This document shows, one piece after another, positions 1 to 11,924 of a stretch of DNA of 64,000 bases; positions within the stretch are counted from its first letter, which is position 1, and every line of letters starts with the position of its first letter. The translations under genes were made by a program, and so were the position numbers. The stretch spans positions 3,383,626 to 3,447,625 of the forward strand of contig BCIA01000002.1 of assembly GCA_001599815.1 (NCBI GenBank). Direction: 5' to 3'. The notes beneath the pieces were generated by a model. That model had not been told where the DNA came from. It did no database searches and worked only from the letters and a program-made list of their open reading frames with translations. Source of the stretch: Furcasterigmium furcatum (Eukaryota > Ascomycota > Sordariomycetes > Glomerellales > Plectosphaerellaceae).

Positions 1-356
1 AACATTGTTGGTGTTTTGTACAAGTTCAACGGCGGCCAGAGCCTGGCCGGGCCTTTAGATCTGCATTGCAATTCATGACCATACACTGCTCTCTTTTCAC
101 TGAATTTCGTGATGATTCCTGGGGACAATAGGCAGTGATGCCCGTGATGATCGTGTGATAGATAATAGACATAACTATGATGTTGTTTTGCTATGCCCTG
201 TCCGTCACGAAGCCCAGACAACCTCACGGCACGTATTGCGCTAAAGTCACTTCGAGACCACTGATCAAATCGCTTCCACTCATGCGTTGCATTACTCAGT
301 TGCCGGAAAGACGCCGGCATCCTCGCGGTTTGACCCCTCTAACCACCTCCGCTATA
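1..356. other. Intergenic, 3' flank of SLY1
   Basis: This is the edge of the window and the region downstream of the minus-strand SLY1 gene. The only reading frames are short and have no recognisable protein features. I see no RNA gene or repeat. It probably holds the SLY1 3' UTR. Confidence 0.5.
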
Positions 357-2761
357 TTATGACTGCACCTCCTTGCCGAGTTGCACCAGCTCCTGCTCTA
401 TGAACTTGGTCGCGTTCAGGATGTCCGTGGACCCGTACACGACCCTCCTCCTGGCGCGGTCGCCGCCTGTCCGCGCCACCCACTCCTGCAGGTTGCCGTA
501 CTCGTCCATGCTGCCGCCGCCGACGGTGAAGACGATGGCCTCGGAGAAGCCCTGCCGGCGTTGGCCGAAGCTGGCGCCCGAGCCTGCTGCCTGGCCACCC
601 TGGCCCGGCAGACCCCCCGGCGGGACACTGCCGGCGCCAGCGCGAATGCTGCTAGGCGGGGGCATTGTGCCTCTAGCATTCGCGGACCGGGGGTCGAAGT
701 AGAGATAGTTCTCCGTCTTCGCGATGGCCGAGCTGGACGCCGCCGTGGGATCCATGATGCTCTCCACGATCTTGGTGACGGTGAAGTCTCTGTCGGCGGG
801 GAGGAATGTCTTGATGCCGCCGATGAGAGACTCGAAGTTCGATGAGAGGCCGGCAGGCACACCGCTCTCCTTGAGCCGGTCCGTCAGCCGAGAGGAGATG
901 GAGGAGAAGCGGCCGAAGAGGTCCGTGGATCCGGCGGCTTGTGAAGAGGGATTGTTGATGGTGGTCAGGTTTGTGAGTTTCGCGGTAGATTTGAGTCTGG
1001 TCACGGTCAGTTGTGTATCCGCATGGCATTCTCAACGCAGCAACGTACTGTCGGATGTAGGGCAGACATGTCGTGTCTGCACCTGCTTCGTCGAGGGTCT
1101 TGACGATGTTCTCCCACTCTGGCCTAGTGACATCCTGCTCCGTCGAGCTCAGGTACCAGATGATGAAGAGTCGAAGCTTGTCTTCTCCGCCCTTGAGCTC
1201 CTGGCTCTTGATGTGCTCGAGAATCTGGGTCTTGTTCTGCTTCATGATGTTTTCTTCCAGTTGGAAGAAACTGTCCAGTTGCCTATCCTTGATTCCCGTG
1301 AGAAGCGCGGCGAGGATGTTCATGTGCATATCCAAAACAGCCTTTCGTTCTCTCAATGCGGGGAGCAGGGTAATGGCGGCTTTGAGGTGTTGCGCGCTGG
1401 CGCTTGTGTCGTTTTGCAGGTCCTCGAGATCCGACACACCCCTTTCGACGAGTTAGTTCGATTCAGTACAGAAAGCAGCCCGCCTGACTTACGTCTTGGC
1501 CGTGATTGCCGACGCCTCCTCCTTGTACTTCGTCAGTTCCGCGTCGATATCTTCAGCGACCTGAGGGAATGGTAGGGGGGCGTTCTTCTTCCAGAAGAAG
1601 TCCTCGTTGCTGAGATCATAGCTCTTCTTGGAATTGCCCTCATCGACCACTGTTATCCGTCTCTTTTCCATGCTGAGAACGTCTTGAACAAGAGACTGAT
1701 ACGTCCACGAATGGGAGAGCAAGGGTAGAAGGTCGATATCGCGATCCATCAGGATGAGGACTGGCCGCGAGGACGGTGTTGTGGAGGTCCCTGAGCGTGC
1801 GCTCGCGGAGAAAAGGTTGTCTTTGGAGTTGAGGATGTGGTCACGCAGCTTGCGGTCAAGCTTTGCAGAGATCATCTCAGCCGCTGCACCTTTGGGACAC
1901 CTAATGATGGGGATCACACCTAGTTCCGAGTTAGCTGCGGGCAAGGTGGCGATGCCGTACTTCACGTACCCATTGTGACAATCACGCTGAAAAGTCCATT
2001 GACGATCCGATCCACAAGGGTATCCAGGGCTTCGTCGGTGGTCGCAGCACTGTTCAGAGCATGGTAAGCTTTCGGGAGGCCCAGGCTAAAGAGGTCTGGT
2101 TCCTCCACCAGGAAGCTCAGATATTGGTCGAAGACCTGCGCAATGTTCTCAGCCGTCCCTGCTTCGGCCGTGTCCGCCGCGAATTCCTCAAGCGCAGCTC
2201 GGGAGATACCACCAAGGCAATTGATCTAGCACTGGTGAGGATGGATCCATGGACGCTGGGCGTTGGGGGGAGCGCATACGTATGCTGGGGAGTAGAGACC
2301 CTTTTGCAGGTCGCTTGTGATGTGCTTCAGGTTTTCGGCCGTAGGCTCCAGCAGGTAGATTACGGGGACGTCGGGAATCGCATGGCGCGAAGATCCTATA
2401 TGCCTAAATGTCGTTCAGCACCGGGACCTTTCAGAGCGAGCTCGAGTCCCTCAGGCCTACATACGTATGTAAGGTAACGCCAAGGGATCGCAAATCTTGC
2501 ACCCGAAGCACGCTGGAAATTGCATTGCGTCCGAAGTCATCGAAGCACAGGACCTTCCAGATAGGGTCGCCTTCCGCGGTCAGGATCGAGGCCGGCGCAA
2601 GCGGGCTGTTGGCTTCGTCGGCTTCGGGGGTATCTTCGTTGAGGTTGAGGATCTTCTTGAAGGCAGCTGTTCCATACGTTAGAAATGGTACTGATACTGG
2701 GCGGTTTCCAGGCGGACAGACCGATTTGTCGATCACGGAGGGTGTTGCCCTTGGACGCCAT
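357..2761 (-). CDS. SLY1: Sec1/Munc18-family protein Sly1 (ER-Golgi vesicle fusion)
   Basis: This is a seven-exon gene: complement of 357-996, 1049-1441, 1493-1919, 1970-2225, 2280-2403, 2465-2666 and 2722-2761, giving 693 residues. That is about the usual length for fungal Sly1. Sly1 is a cytosolic SM protein that binds the syntaxin Sed5 and promotes SNARE assembly in ER-to-Golgi transport. Family features visible in order are the N-terminal start [17 protein letters not shown], a strand reading [13 protein letters not shown], the central segment [15 protein letters not shown], the aspartate-rich strand [20 protein letters not shown], and the C-terminal [17 protein letters not shown]. The introns are 50-61 bp with donors such as GTATGT, GTACGT and GTAAGT. 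Intron 1 has a weaker GTCTGT donor. The start ATG matches the family N-terminus. Exon joins are inferred from reading frame and homology and should be checked with cDNA. Confidence 0.93.
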
Positions 2762-4853
2762 GATGGATGGCGGGGGGGGGCTCAACGACTCGCTTCAGGA
2801 GCTCGAGCTCTGTGAGATGCACGAGTTGGGGAGGGTTTCGTGGGCCGAACCAGGGGCTTGGGCTGGCTTGATCTACGCAGCTTGCAGGGTTCGCGTTGGT
2901 AGGTGTTTGTGTCGTGTGTCGAGTCTCAGAGCTTACAGCAAGCAGATGGGCGGCGCCTCGAATCCATGAAGCTCCGGCCGGTGATGTGTTCGAATGAATG
3001 CGGGCGATAAACGATAACGCTGGCCTACAGTCATAGCGGATAATTCAATGTAACGAGACGGCCTTGAGGCAGGAACGTCCTTACCTGGTACCAGGACAAG
3101 GAAGCTTTGTCCAATCATGGCTCGTCTTCGGCCTCCCTTGAATGGCCCTGCCTTCATTTAATTGGCACCTGCTCCCTGAACGCCCCCCTTTGATCTCCCA
3201 GATACGGCGTCCCTATTGAACAGCTGATCAAATGGTCGTCGGCACCCGAACCGCCCGACTTTTCTTCCTCCTCCATCACCCATCCCTCGCCTTGCGACGT
3301 TTCTTCCTCAACTTCCATCAACTAGACGACATCGCGCACCGACAAGCCTCGAGAACACATGCCGCGATCGTCGGCTCGTCTACATTAATTGACTCTCGCG
3401 CCAGATTGCACCTCTGAGGGCTTTCCAGCGATCTAAAGGCCATTGCCACTCTTGTTATTCTGATTTCCCACCCGACGTCTCTCTCTCTCCTTGTTAGACC
3501 CAACAGCGTCCCGAGCCATCTCTGCCAGCAGAGGGTCTGGCTGGCGCGCCATATAATAGTCCACAATGGTATCCCTCATTTAAGAGGACAAGGGACGGAA
3601 CGACAGCACTTTCATTCGGGGACGGGGACGTATACATCAGAGATTCAGGTACGGTCACGGTCGCAACAGGAAGATCATCCTCCCCCCAAACTCACCCAAC
3701 CCCCCTGCCCCCCTCTTCGCCCTTCACCTGCACACACGATAGGCGGTCCACCGCCGCCTGCCACTACCTACCCTCAGCATTTCCGGAATCCAGAGGCACC
3801 ACGACAGGCAAGACGTGATCTTAATTGCATTCAATTCATGACGTTTCTGCTCTCGGCCTGGGATCTCGCAACCACTTAAGGATGCAGATCGCGCGGGAGA
3901 CTTGGACGCACATGAGGACAAGGCAACAAGAGTAACACTCTTTTAAAAACACAAATCGCCTGCTAAGCAGGCGCGCCATCCTCTGCCTCTTTTTCGACGA
4001 CCCGGTTGGGGGTGACGACTCGGCCAGCGGAGACTTGGGGAGTTGGTTGAGGCAAACAGCCGACCGAACGAGTCGCAACTGGCCCCCGCAAGCAAAAGGC
4101 CTTTGCCTCGCATCCCAGCTCTGCTTGCAGGGCAGGGGAGAATGGATCATGCTGAACACCACGATATGGAATTGTCTCCGAGGACTGGACTTCGGCCGCC
4201 TCGAAACATCCCTATCTTTCTGGAGAACCATACCTCCTTGGAAAAGCTCATGTGTTTCCCAGTCCCTGAATTCACAATGTCAGCATGGTCCCGGCCTGCC
4301 GAGTCGGCCGCCTCTAAGGAACACCGGCCAGTCAGCCTGCTCTCACCAAAGGACAGGGCAGACATCTCCCATCTGCGTGGCTCACTTTGGGGTCTCCAGG
4401 TTCATCATGCTGTACCGAATTGACCAGCATCTCCGGCCTCCCTTTGCCTTGCCATCATCACTCCTCGGGTTCACCTTCAGTCACTTGCACCAAACCAAGA
4501 CCCAGGCCACAGGCTTTTGCTAACCCAAATTGTGCCCAGAAATCTCCAAATCCTACCACCACTCTTGTTCGCCTTTTTCCTTCCAGCAACCAACCTGGTA
4601 TGCCCAACATCACTGGACACCCAAACTTCATGTGCTGATATCCCTTGGTGCACATCAGCGACAAACCACATCCCACCCGAAAACGTACCTTTCTTCTTCC
4701 GACGGCATATCTGATTCGTCGCATGCCGCCAACGACCCACTCGTCGCAGCGCTAGTCCTCTTTTTGATTAGCGTTCTGTCCTCTGTCCAGTGATCAGCCT
4801 TCATCCTTGGATTTTTGGCCAATCGCCGCGCGGTCGCATTATCCACCGCGGCA
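2762..4853. promoter_or_regulatory. Divergent intergenic region, SLY1 / PNUTS-like
   Basis: About 2.1 kb separates two divergent genes, so it should contain both promoters and the 5' leader of the right-hand gene. It holds a G10 run near 2772-2781 and pyrimidine-rich tracts at about 3480-3490 and 3680-3730. The reading frames here (up to about 160 codons) show no family features or consistent codon use. I see no RNA gene. Confidence 0.4.
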
Positions 4854-7800
4854 ATGCAGGACTGGCAAAACACCGGTCAAGGCGGTCCTCCTCAAGGTCA
4901 GGGCCAGGTCTGGCAGAACAACTTTGGCTTTGGGGATGAAAATGGCCAGTTTAATGATGTCCAGGGGTGGTCACAGGCCATACCCGGTCAGAACGCCTAT
5001 GGCCATATCAATGAACGGGCTGGTTCTGGCGGGTCGAGTATGTATGCATCACCTCATCAGGTGCCAGTAACACACGCTGGCAGCGGCCCCGGCTCGGTAT
5101 CGTCTCTGGGTCAAGGGACATTTCATTCGGGGCAGAGCCAATTTGCTGTCGATGAGACCTTCGGTCAACCTGGCCAGGCCATGCAGGGTCTCGGCTATGC
5201 CCAAGATGTGTATGGACAACAGGGCAACACTGCCCAGTTCTCTCAGCCAGCCTTCCAGTATCCAGGCCAGACCCCGGCTGGTTTCAACGGCCATATCCAG
5301 CAACAGTACAGCGATCCCCAACTTCTCGCGCAACGTCGAACCCCCAGCCAGACATCTCTGGCACAACAGCGCTTCGAACCTGTGCAGCAGCAGTTTCCCG
5401 GAGCTCATGACTTTGCGCAAGGCTCACGACCGCTTCAGCCTCAGCAGCCCCAGCAGCCCCAGCAGCAGCAGCAACATGAGCCTCAGAGGGCGACTCAACC
5501 GGATAGAAGTTTTGCGGGCTCGCCCCAGCAGTATCACGCGCAGCATGTTGCGCCCCAAGCATCACCGCCCTTCTCGAATTCGACACCAACCACCTTTCAC
5601 CAGTCCCCGCCGCCGACTGATTATCAGCATCAGCAGGCCAAGTTTGTGCCGCAACAGTTGTCATATGTCCCTCCCAACTCATCTGCGCCCTTCCAGCCTG
5701 TAATGGCTAGACAACTATCCGATCATGCTGTCCAGCAGACAATTCCCGCAGTCTCACAGCCATCTCGATCCCTGACGCAACAACCCCAGAGCAGGCTCGT
5801 GTCTGCCGTACCACCCCTGTCAGGAGAGGGAGAGTTCACACCCGCGCCCAGAAAGCAGAAGCGACCGACGAAGAAGGACGCAGAAATTGAAATAATAGAC
5901 TCGCCCAAAGACTTGAACACTGGCTTGGTGGCATCTGCCGGCACCGCCCTGCCTTTCAGCACGGAAGAGGAACTGACAGCTGTAGCTCAGTTCAAGTCAC
6001 GTTCTGCAGCGGTCAAGAGGACGTTTCCTGCTATCCCAGGAGCCCCTTTCCTTGTTTCTGCCGGATCCGTCAACATTCCCTTTGCCAAGAGCTACGACAG
6101 GATATCCCCGCTCGTAGCGTTGCCATCGCAAAGTGGGAAAGGAGTGCTGCCTGGCATCGGCCATGATCTTCCCTGTGAGATCCAAGGCCGATTTGCAGAC
6201 AGGTATCATCCGTCGGCAAACTTCACTGGCCAGCCAGAGGACCGAGAAAAGGAGGCGAAGCCGTTGATTGATGAGTATCAGCGTGACATGAAGGCGCTAG
6301 GCAACCGCAAGCCCAAGTACGCCGATTACCCTTTCTTCTACCAGGAGCAGTTGAAAGCAGACGAGGCTGCCAAATCCAAGCTCCAGAGAAAATTGCGAAA
6401 GGAGGAAGAGGAGGTGCGCAAGAAACCGATCCGGTCGCCGACCAGGCCAGCTGATCCGGCTGATGCGGCGGCTTGGGACGTACTGGGGATCGTGCACATC
6501 GAGGCGAACGCTACACGGACGCACTCGTTGATCGGTGATGCCGTGCGGAAACTGGGCGACTTCCTCATCAAACTGCGAGGCGAGATGACCAAGGCCAAGG
6601 CCGAGGTGGACGAAGAGGCCAAGAAGAAGCCATCCGATGCTGGCATGATGGCGAAGCTCAAGAAGGACTTTGAGGCCAAGAAGGAGGCCATCATCCGCGC
6701 CTGCGAGGCCGCCAACCAGTATGGTGATGATGCCGTCCTCGAGAACTTGGGTGGCAACCAAAAGGGTTGTCTGAGTCTGGTCAACTCGTTAATCACGTGT
6801 GCCAAAGCGCAGGACTATTCTGGGAGAATGCCCAAGGCGATTCTCCGTTTCATGTCCAACATCAGCATGCCGAAGAAGGTCGCTGATGCCGTTCACTTCG
6901 AGACTGTCCGGAAGCGTTTCGCGGATAAGGGTGACGAGGACGTGAAGGCACTTGTCCGAGCCGTGGCCTCGCGCATCAAGAAGGAGGCAGAGCCGGCGAA
7001 CGGGGCCGCGGATGCGAAGAAGCCCCCCCTGGCAGCCACCGCCGGGGCAACCGTCGCGGGCAACAAGTCCAAGGTGGTGGCGGCTCCCACCACGAAACCG
7101 GCAGCAGACGCGTCTCCCACCAAGCGGCCCCTGGAGGACGACTCGGACTCTCGCCCTGGCAAGAAGGTCAATATGGACGGCTCGAGCAGTTCTCTGGCAT
7201 CCAAACTCGGCGCACCCAAGCCGGCCGCCCCCAATACCCTCCAATCCAAACTCGCAGCCTCCAAGGTTCGCCCGGTCACGTCTTCTCTCGCTGCAAAGAA
7301 CAGACCGGTCGTCAAGCCTGCTGCAAAGCAAGATCTCTCCAAAAGCGACCCTTCAAAGTCCGACGGCACGTCGGCCTCAACTCCCATGGACGTCGACCAT
7401 CCGACGGCGAAGAGGCTCAAGCTCGACGCCGCCAGAGCCACACCGGCAAAGTCTGCCCCCTCCTCGAGCTCGCTTTCTAGCATCGGGTCGCTCCTCGAGT
7501 CGATCAACACCCGCAAACCTGATGTGCAGATTGCCAAGAAAGACATCAGCAAGAACGAAACGCCCGAGACTCCTGAGGAACGCGCCAGGCGACTTCGCAA
7601 GGAGAGCCGTCGTAGCCTGAGGGTCACCTGGAAACCAGAGCCTGAGCTTACCCAGGTCCGCGTCTTCCACAAGGAAGCTGCCGAGGATGAGAACAACATG
7701 ACGCAAGATGCTGCCGACGACCGTTCCGAGGGTATGATGCTCAAGCGACGCGCCACCTTCACCGACGATGACGACGAAGAAGATGAGGATCTTCCGACAC

Positions 7801-9416
7801 AAAACGATCCTTGGGCTACGCCAAAGCCTGCAGACACCTCTCGCATTGATCAGGAATATCGCGACAAAGCCTTTGTCACCCGAGGTGGCGCCATCGAAAT
7901 CCGCACAGACGAACAAAAAGCCATGGAGCAGCGTGAACAGCACGTTCTTATGGTCGTGTACACAAGCCCTTCCGACATCCCACCCACGCCCAAGTCCCCG
8001 GCTCCCGAGCCCAGCCTTCCCAACCAAGACGCCCCCATTACTGGCCTGCCAAAGGACGGCGCCCAATATGAGGAGATCCAGACTCGACTACGGGAGAGCC
8101 AGCAATACGGTCCCGATTCAGCTACTTGGTCTGCGAAGCGGAGGCGCGATGCCAAGTCCGACCCTGCCACCAAGCTACAGTCAATCTTCGGCAGCATGCA
8201 ACCATCGACTTCGGCCGAGGCTGCTCCTGAGGGCTACAACTACAACATGACGCCACCACAGAAGCATGCTCAGCTGGCGCAGCTCCATGCCGCTGACTCG
8301 GGCAATGCGCAGATGTATGTGCCATCTGCTGAACAGACCGTGGCCCTCCTCCGGTCCGACGCCGTTCAGAAGTGGCGCAGCTCCGTTCCTTACAACCCGG
8401 CAACTCCCAAGACTTTTCGACGCTCTGACTATCCCGACCCTGCATTTCAAGCTATCGCCAACAAGGTCGAGGACGTGTTCGAGGGTTACAAAGGCCTCCC
8501 CTACCCTCCTACGGAGCCGCCCAAGTGGCTTACTGACGCGGAAAGAATTCGTGAGTGGCAGGCAGGGAACCAGCAAGACATGGTCGCGCGGGCTCAGCGA
8601 CAGGACAAGGCGCGCGCAGAAGCCGAGGCGAATGCTCGGCGCATTCAAAGCCAAGCCGAACAGCAGCCCAGCCTGAACCAAGACGCATGGGCTGCCTACT
8701 TCCAGCAACAGCAGGCGCAGCAGCCCCAGCAACCCCAGCAGCAGCAACAGCAGCAGGAAGATCCCTACGCCGTGTACATGGAGCTCTACCAGCGCATGCA
8801 GGGCGGGCAGGCCCAGTCGGCTCCTCAACCTCCTGCCCCGGCCGCTGGTGGTCAATCTTCCCAGCTTGGGGATGCCCAGGTCCAGGCGCTCCTCGCCCAA
8901 ATCAACCAGCCGCAGCAAAGCCAGCCAAGCAATGCCTACAATCTCAACCCCAACGACCAGGGATACCAGCAGCTGATGATGCTCACTCAGATGCAGCAGC
9001 AGCAGCAGCAGCCACCTCCCCAAGGCCAAGATCAGCAACCTCCGGCGCGTCAGCAGCAGGGCGAGTTGGACTATGGCGAGCCCTACGATAGACGAGGTCA
9101 TGACTACGGCTACGAGTATGGCAGCGGAAACAACCGCGACCGGGAGGGGGATAGAGAGCGAGAGCAGGATGGAGGGCGTGAATGGGAGCACAGGGACCGA
9201 CGTGAGAACCGCGACCGGGACCGCCATGACCAAGATGGCCGTCGGGACAAGCACGACAAGCACGGCAAGGGCCGCAAGGGCAATGCACCGGGCGGAGCTA
9301 CTCTGCCCCCTCACCGCCCGGCCAACAAGGCTCTTATCGGCACGAAGCCGTGTGTTTTCTGGCAGCAGGGCAAATGCGCCAGGGGCGACAAGTGCACATT
9401 CAGGCACGACAACTGA
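4854..9416 (+). CDS. PNUTS/Ppn1-like PP1 regulatory protein with C-terminal CCCH zinc finger
   Basis: This is a single exon of 1520 residues. The first true ATG (4854, MQDWQNTG) is used. Residues 1 to about 330 are low-complexity and rich in Q, P and G. A helical block at about 540-712 resembles the TFIIS N-terminal/LW fold seen in PNUTS. A KR-rich linker follows. The sequence LRVTW at about residues 922-926 fits the RVxF/W docking motif for protein phosphatase 1. A second Gln-rich stretch is followed by an RD/RE-rich tail and a terminal C-x7-C-x5-C-x3-H finger (CVFWQQGKC...). The order TFIIS-like, RVxW, CCCH matches animal PNUTS and fission yeast Ppn1, which target PP1 to the cleavage/polyadenylation machinery and RNA polymerase II. 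Identification rests on this domain order, not on close sequence identity. A generic CCCH RNA-binding protein is the alternative. Confidence 0.68.
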   Translation: MQDWQNTGQGGPPQGQGQVWQNNFGFGDENGQFNDVQGWSQAIPGQNAYGHINERAGSGGSSMYASPHQVPVTHAGSGPGSVSSLGQGTFHSGQSQFAVDETFGQPGQAMQGLGYAQDVYGQQGNTAQFSQPAFQYPGQTPAGFNGHIQQQYSDPQLLAQRRTPSQTSLAQQRFEPVQQQFPGAHDFAQGSRPLQPQQPQQPQQQQQHEPQRATQPDRSFAGSPQQYHAQHVAPQASPPFSNSTPTTFHQSPPPTDYQHQQAKFVPQQLSYVPPNSSAPFQPVMARQLSDHAVQQTIPAVSQPSRSLTQQPQSRLVSAVPPLSGEGEFTPAPRKQKRPTKKDAEIEIIDSPKDLNTGLVASAGTALPFSTEEELTAVAQFKSRSAAVKRTFPAIPGAPFLVSAGSVNIPFAKSYDRISPLVALPSQSGKGVLPGIGHDLPCEIQGRFADRYHPSANFTGQPEDREKEAKPLIDEYQRDMKALGNRKPKYADYPFFYQEQLKADEAAKSKLQRKLRKEEEEVRKKPIRSPTRPADPADAAAWDVLGIVHIEANATRTHSLIGDAVRKLGDFLIKLRGEMTKAKAEVDEEAKKKPSDAGMMAKLKKDFEAKKEAIIRACEAANQYGDDAVLENLGGNQKGCLSLVNSLITCAKAQDYSGRMPKAILRFMSNISMPKKVADAVHFETVRKRFADKGDEDVKALVRAVASRIKKEAEPANGAADAKKPPLAATAGATVAGNKSKVVAAPTTKPAADASPTKRPLEDDSDSRPGKKVNMDGSSSSLASKLGAPKPAAPNTLQSKLAASKVRPVTSSLAAKNRPVVKPAAKQDLSKSDPSKSDGTSASTPMDVDHPTAKRLKLDAARATPAKSAPSSSSLSSIGSLLESINTRKPDVQIAKKDISKNETPETPEERARRLRKESRRSLRVTWKPEPELTQVRVFHKEAAEDENNMTQDAADDRSEGMMLKRRATFTDDDDEEDEDLPTQNDPWATPKPADTSRIDQEYRDKAFVTRGGAIEIRTDEQKAMEQREQHVLMVVYTSPSDIPPTPKSPAPEPSLPNQDAPITGLPKDGAQYEEIQTRLRESQQYGPDSATWSAKRRRDAKSDPATKLQSIFGSMQPSTSAEAAPEGYNYNMTPPQKHAQLAQLHAADSGNAQMYVPSAEQTVALLRSDAVQKWRSSVPYNPATPKTFRRSDYPDPAFQAIANKVEDVFEGYKGLPYPPTEPPKWLTDAERIREWQAGNQQDMVARAQRQDKARAEAEANARRIQSQAEQQPSLNQDAWAAYFQQQQAQQPQQPQQQQQQQEDPYAVYMELYQRMQGGQAQSAPQPPAPAAGGQSSQLGDAQVQALLAQINQPQQSQPSNAYNLNPNDQGYQQLMMLTQMQQQQQQPPPQGQDQQPPARQQQGELDYGEPYDRRGHDYGYEYGSGNNRDREGDREREQDGGREWEHRDRRENRDRDRHDQDGRRDKHDKHGKGRKGNAPGGATLPPHRPANKALIGTKPCVFWQQGKCARGDKCTFRHDN

Positions 9417-11011
9417 GGAGCCCCGTGGGAGCCCGGGGAGTGAAACTTTCCTTTGTAATCACAGCATCGTCCGTCGAATTGGCCGAGGAGGAGGCAAGAC
9501 GGCCGCGGCCGGCATGACCATGGCATCTATCTGTCTGCGTGCTTCCAGGAAACAGGCGGGAGAGGCGGTGGGTGGATGAAGTGGCCAACACCGCCTCAGG
9601 ACATTGTAAATCACCTCATGTACTATTTTCGGCCACCTATGAGGGCAAGGGCCTCTTCATCAGCCGAAGAGCGCTAATTGCTAAGATTCATCGCTGCTCT
9701 TTCTGTCCGCCATCATTGTGATGTTTTGGTTATGGCCGTTGGTGGCTCTTGCATCGAGGGCCGGTCAGGTGAGGATGTTCGAACGCGGCGAAAGCCTCGG
9801 GCCTTGGTCTCGGGCGTGGCTATTCAGGGCACACTTGGGTCCGGCCAGGGCCAACGAGCACGGCATCTGCGTGTTGGTGGCCTAACAGACGGACAACATG
9901 CTCGACGAGGCAGGCGTCAGTTGTATGCCTCGCCGCAGGTCTCATGTTGAATGAAGTGCCTGTTGGCGCGAGAGTAGTTTCAGACGGCCAAGAAGCCCTT
10001 TCTTGTATTTTCGGAAAGAGACCATGATGCCCCCCATTGGCCGTGGTCGGGAGTACGCGGCCAGGTCCAGAGACGGAGGGAAACGCCTTGTCTTTCCTGC
10101 CGCTGCCGAGCCCATTCCCACGGAGGACGACGACTGGCCGCGCTCCCCACCTCGAGGCAGTTTGGCGCCCTTGGTCCCGGAGCTGGAGCGACACACGTGT
10201 TCGGCCTCGTGGACGGGCCGCAGATGATCAGAAATACAACAAGGTGGTGGATTCCGTTACTCGAGTCGGGATTCTGGAAGAGGGAGTGGATGCAGGTTAA
10301 GCGCTGGCGGGATGGTTGGAGACAAGCGATTGGACGGCGGAGCGCTTCGGTGGCAGGCACCGGATTGGACGGAGGAATAACATGCAGCTGCAGGCGGGAG
10401 AGAAGAAGATGTCGCAGTCGAGATGGAGTCGCGGCGCTGGCTGATTCCTCCCTCCGTCCCTCCCTCCTTCAGTTGGTGTTGTTGTCTCCGCCGTCGAGGG
10501 CGCGTATGTGGCTTGCTCATCTCCGGCCACTGCACTCTGCCGTCTACTGTGAGAAGAACCGTAAGCACATACTCCAGGCGGTGTTGCAGTGGAGGGTTAC
10601 AACAATCTGCCAGATCCTGTGCTTTATGAGGGCGGCCGTCGAAGCGGCCTCCCCAATTTCACGGCGCCGGCCACCCAGGCAAGTTTCTGGATCGGACAAT
10701 GAGGTGGCCTGGTCCGTCCGTCCTGCGCGTGGCTTGTCAAGGCCCAATTCGGCGTGTCATTGCGCCAGGCCTAGAGGGAGAAAGAAAGGGTGCCATCGCG
10801 GCGGTCGTCATCTCTCCTGATCTCCGTCTCAGGTGAAGGAGCTTGCTGACAGGCTCGGACGAACATGCACAGATCAAACAACGTGCTCGGATGGAGGGAC
10901 CGAGAAGAAGGAACTGTAGGTACGGGTAGAAAGGGTTGAAACGCCGGGAGAAGGTCTGATCTCGGGGTTGAAACATTGGAGATCCTTTTGCTGGATGCTT
11001 CTGGTAAGGTC

Positions 11012-11068
11012 GGGGAGGATTTGGGGTTCGGGGAGGCTTTGGGGGGACTTTGGGGGGGACTTTGGGGG
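11012..11068 (+). repeat. G-run array with quadruplex-forming potential
   Basis: Six separate runs of four to seven guanines lie within 57 bp. The last three are embedded in repeats of GGGGGACTTT. The spacing of 4-8 nt between runs fits an intramolecular G-quadruplex. It lies in non-coding DNA between the PNUTS-like and DUF3455 genes. Function is unknown. Confidence 0.6.
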
Positions 11069-11654
11069 ACTCCTGTCAGCAGTGCAGCGCAGTGCCGTTT
11101 GGCACTAACACTCCCTGCCAGCTGCACTGGAACTCCTCAGGCGGGGGACTACATACCCAAGGAACCTAGTCACTGTTGCATTGCATTCGCTACCACGCCT
11201 GGCCGTTTCGTGTCCTGGGTTCAATCAATTTACACGAAAAGCTTGGGTCGTCTGTCCCTGAAGTCATACCGGGAGCTTTGACCGCAGGACCGTCTGATGC
11301 CCTCAGATGTCAGCGGGGGATCGGCCAGGGGAAAGAAACACGGACCATGGCTCGCTCGTTCTCCTGGTACAGAGGAAACGGAGATGCACGAACCGTCGTT
11401 GGCGCCCAACTCCAACAATAACCGCGTGGATATCTTGGAAGAAACGGGCAGGCTCAGTCTCTCGGCTACTCACAGCGCGGAGCGAAGCCACACGCCTTGG
11501 ATCTCGGGAAATTTGTCTCTTGGAGGTCTCGGCGGGCGGCTGCCAGCACTTGGCGCGAATCTCTCTCTCAGCATCTCCGGGGAAAAGAAAACGTCCCGTC
11601 CAGCTGCCGCGCACCAAGAGAAACGGACATGGTCCGTCCGGCCAGCCACCATGT

Positions 11655-11715
11655 CTGGCCAAGACCCTGGCCCTGGCAAGTGGCCCTGGTCCTGGCATGG
11701 CCCTGGCAAATGGCT
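11655..11715 (+). repeat. Imperfect CCCTGGC tandem repeat
   Basis: The motif GGCCCTGGCA and close variants recur about five times in roughly 60 bp of non-coding sequence. It is probably simple replication slippage. Confidence 0.5.
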
Positions 11716-11918
11716 AGCCGCAGGGCCCAGGAGCGCAAGGCGCGGCCGTTTGTCGCGACCCTAGCATCGTCTTGGCCTGGTCTGCCTGTGCGAGCCGCCC
11801 CTGGCACTCATCATCGCGAAGCCTCTCTCTCCTGCTGGGTACGACCGGGACGGACAGACCGTAGGTAGGAGTAAACCTCAAACACTCACACATCCATCGT
11901 ACATCGAGCTGCTACTTC

Positions 11919-11924
11919 TATAAA
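11919..11924 (+). promoter_or_regulatory. TATA box of the DUF3455 gene (putative)
   Basis: TATAAA lies about 455 bp upstream of the DUF3455 start codon. It is followed by a long C/T/A-rich stretch with almost no G, typical of a fungal 5' leader. Confidence 0.45.

Noticed and set aside
8181..9407. 408-codon minus-strand frame opposite the PNUTS-like gene
   Set aside because: It is a shadow of Gln-rich coding sequence (CAG read as CTG), so it is Leu-rich with no domain or splice context.
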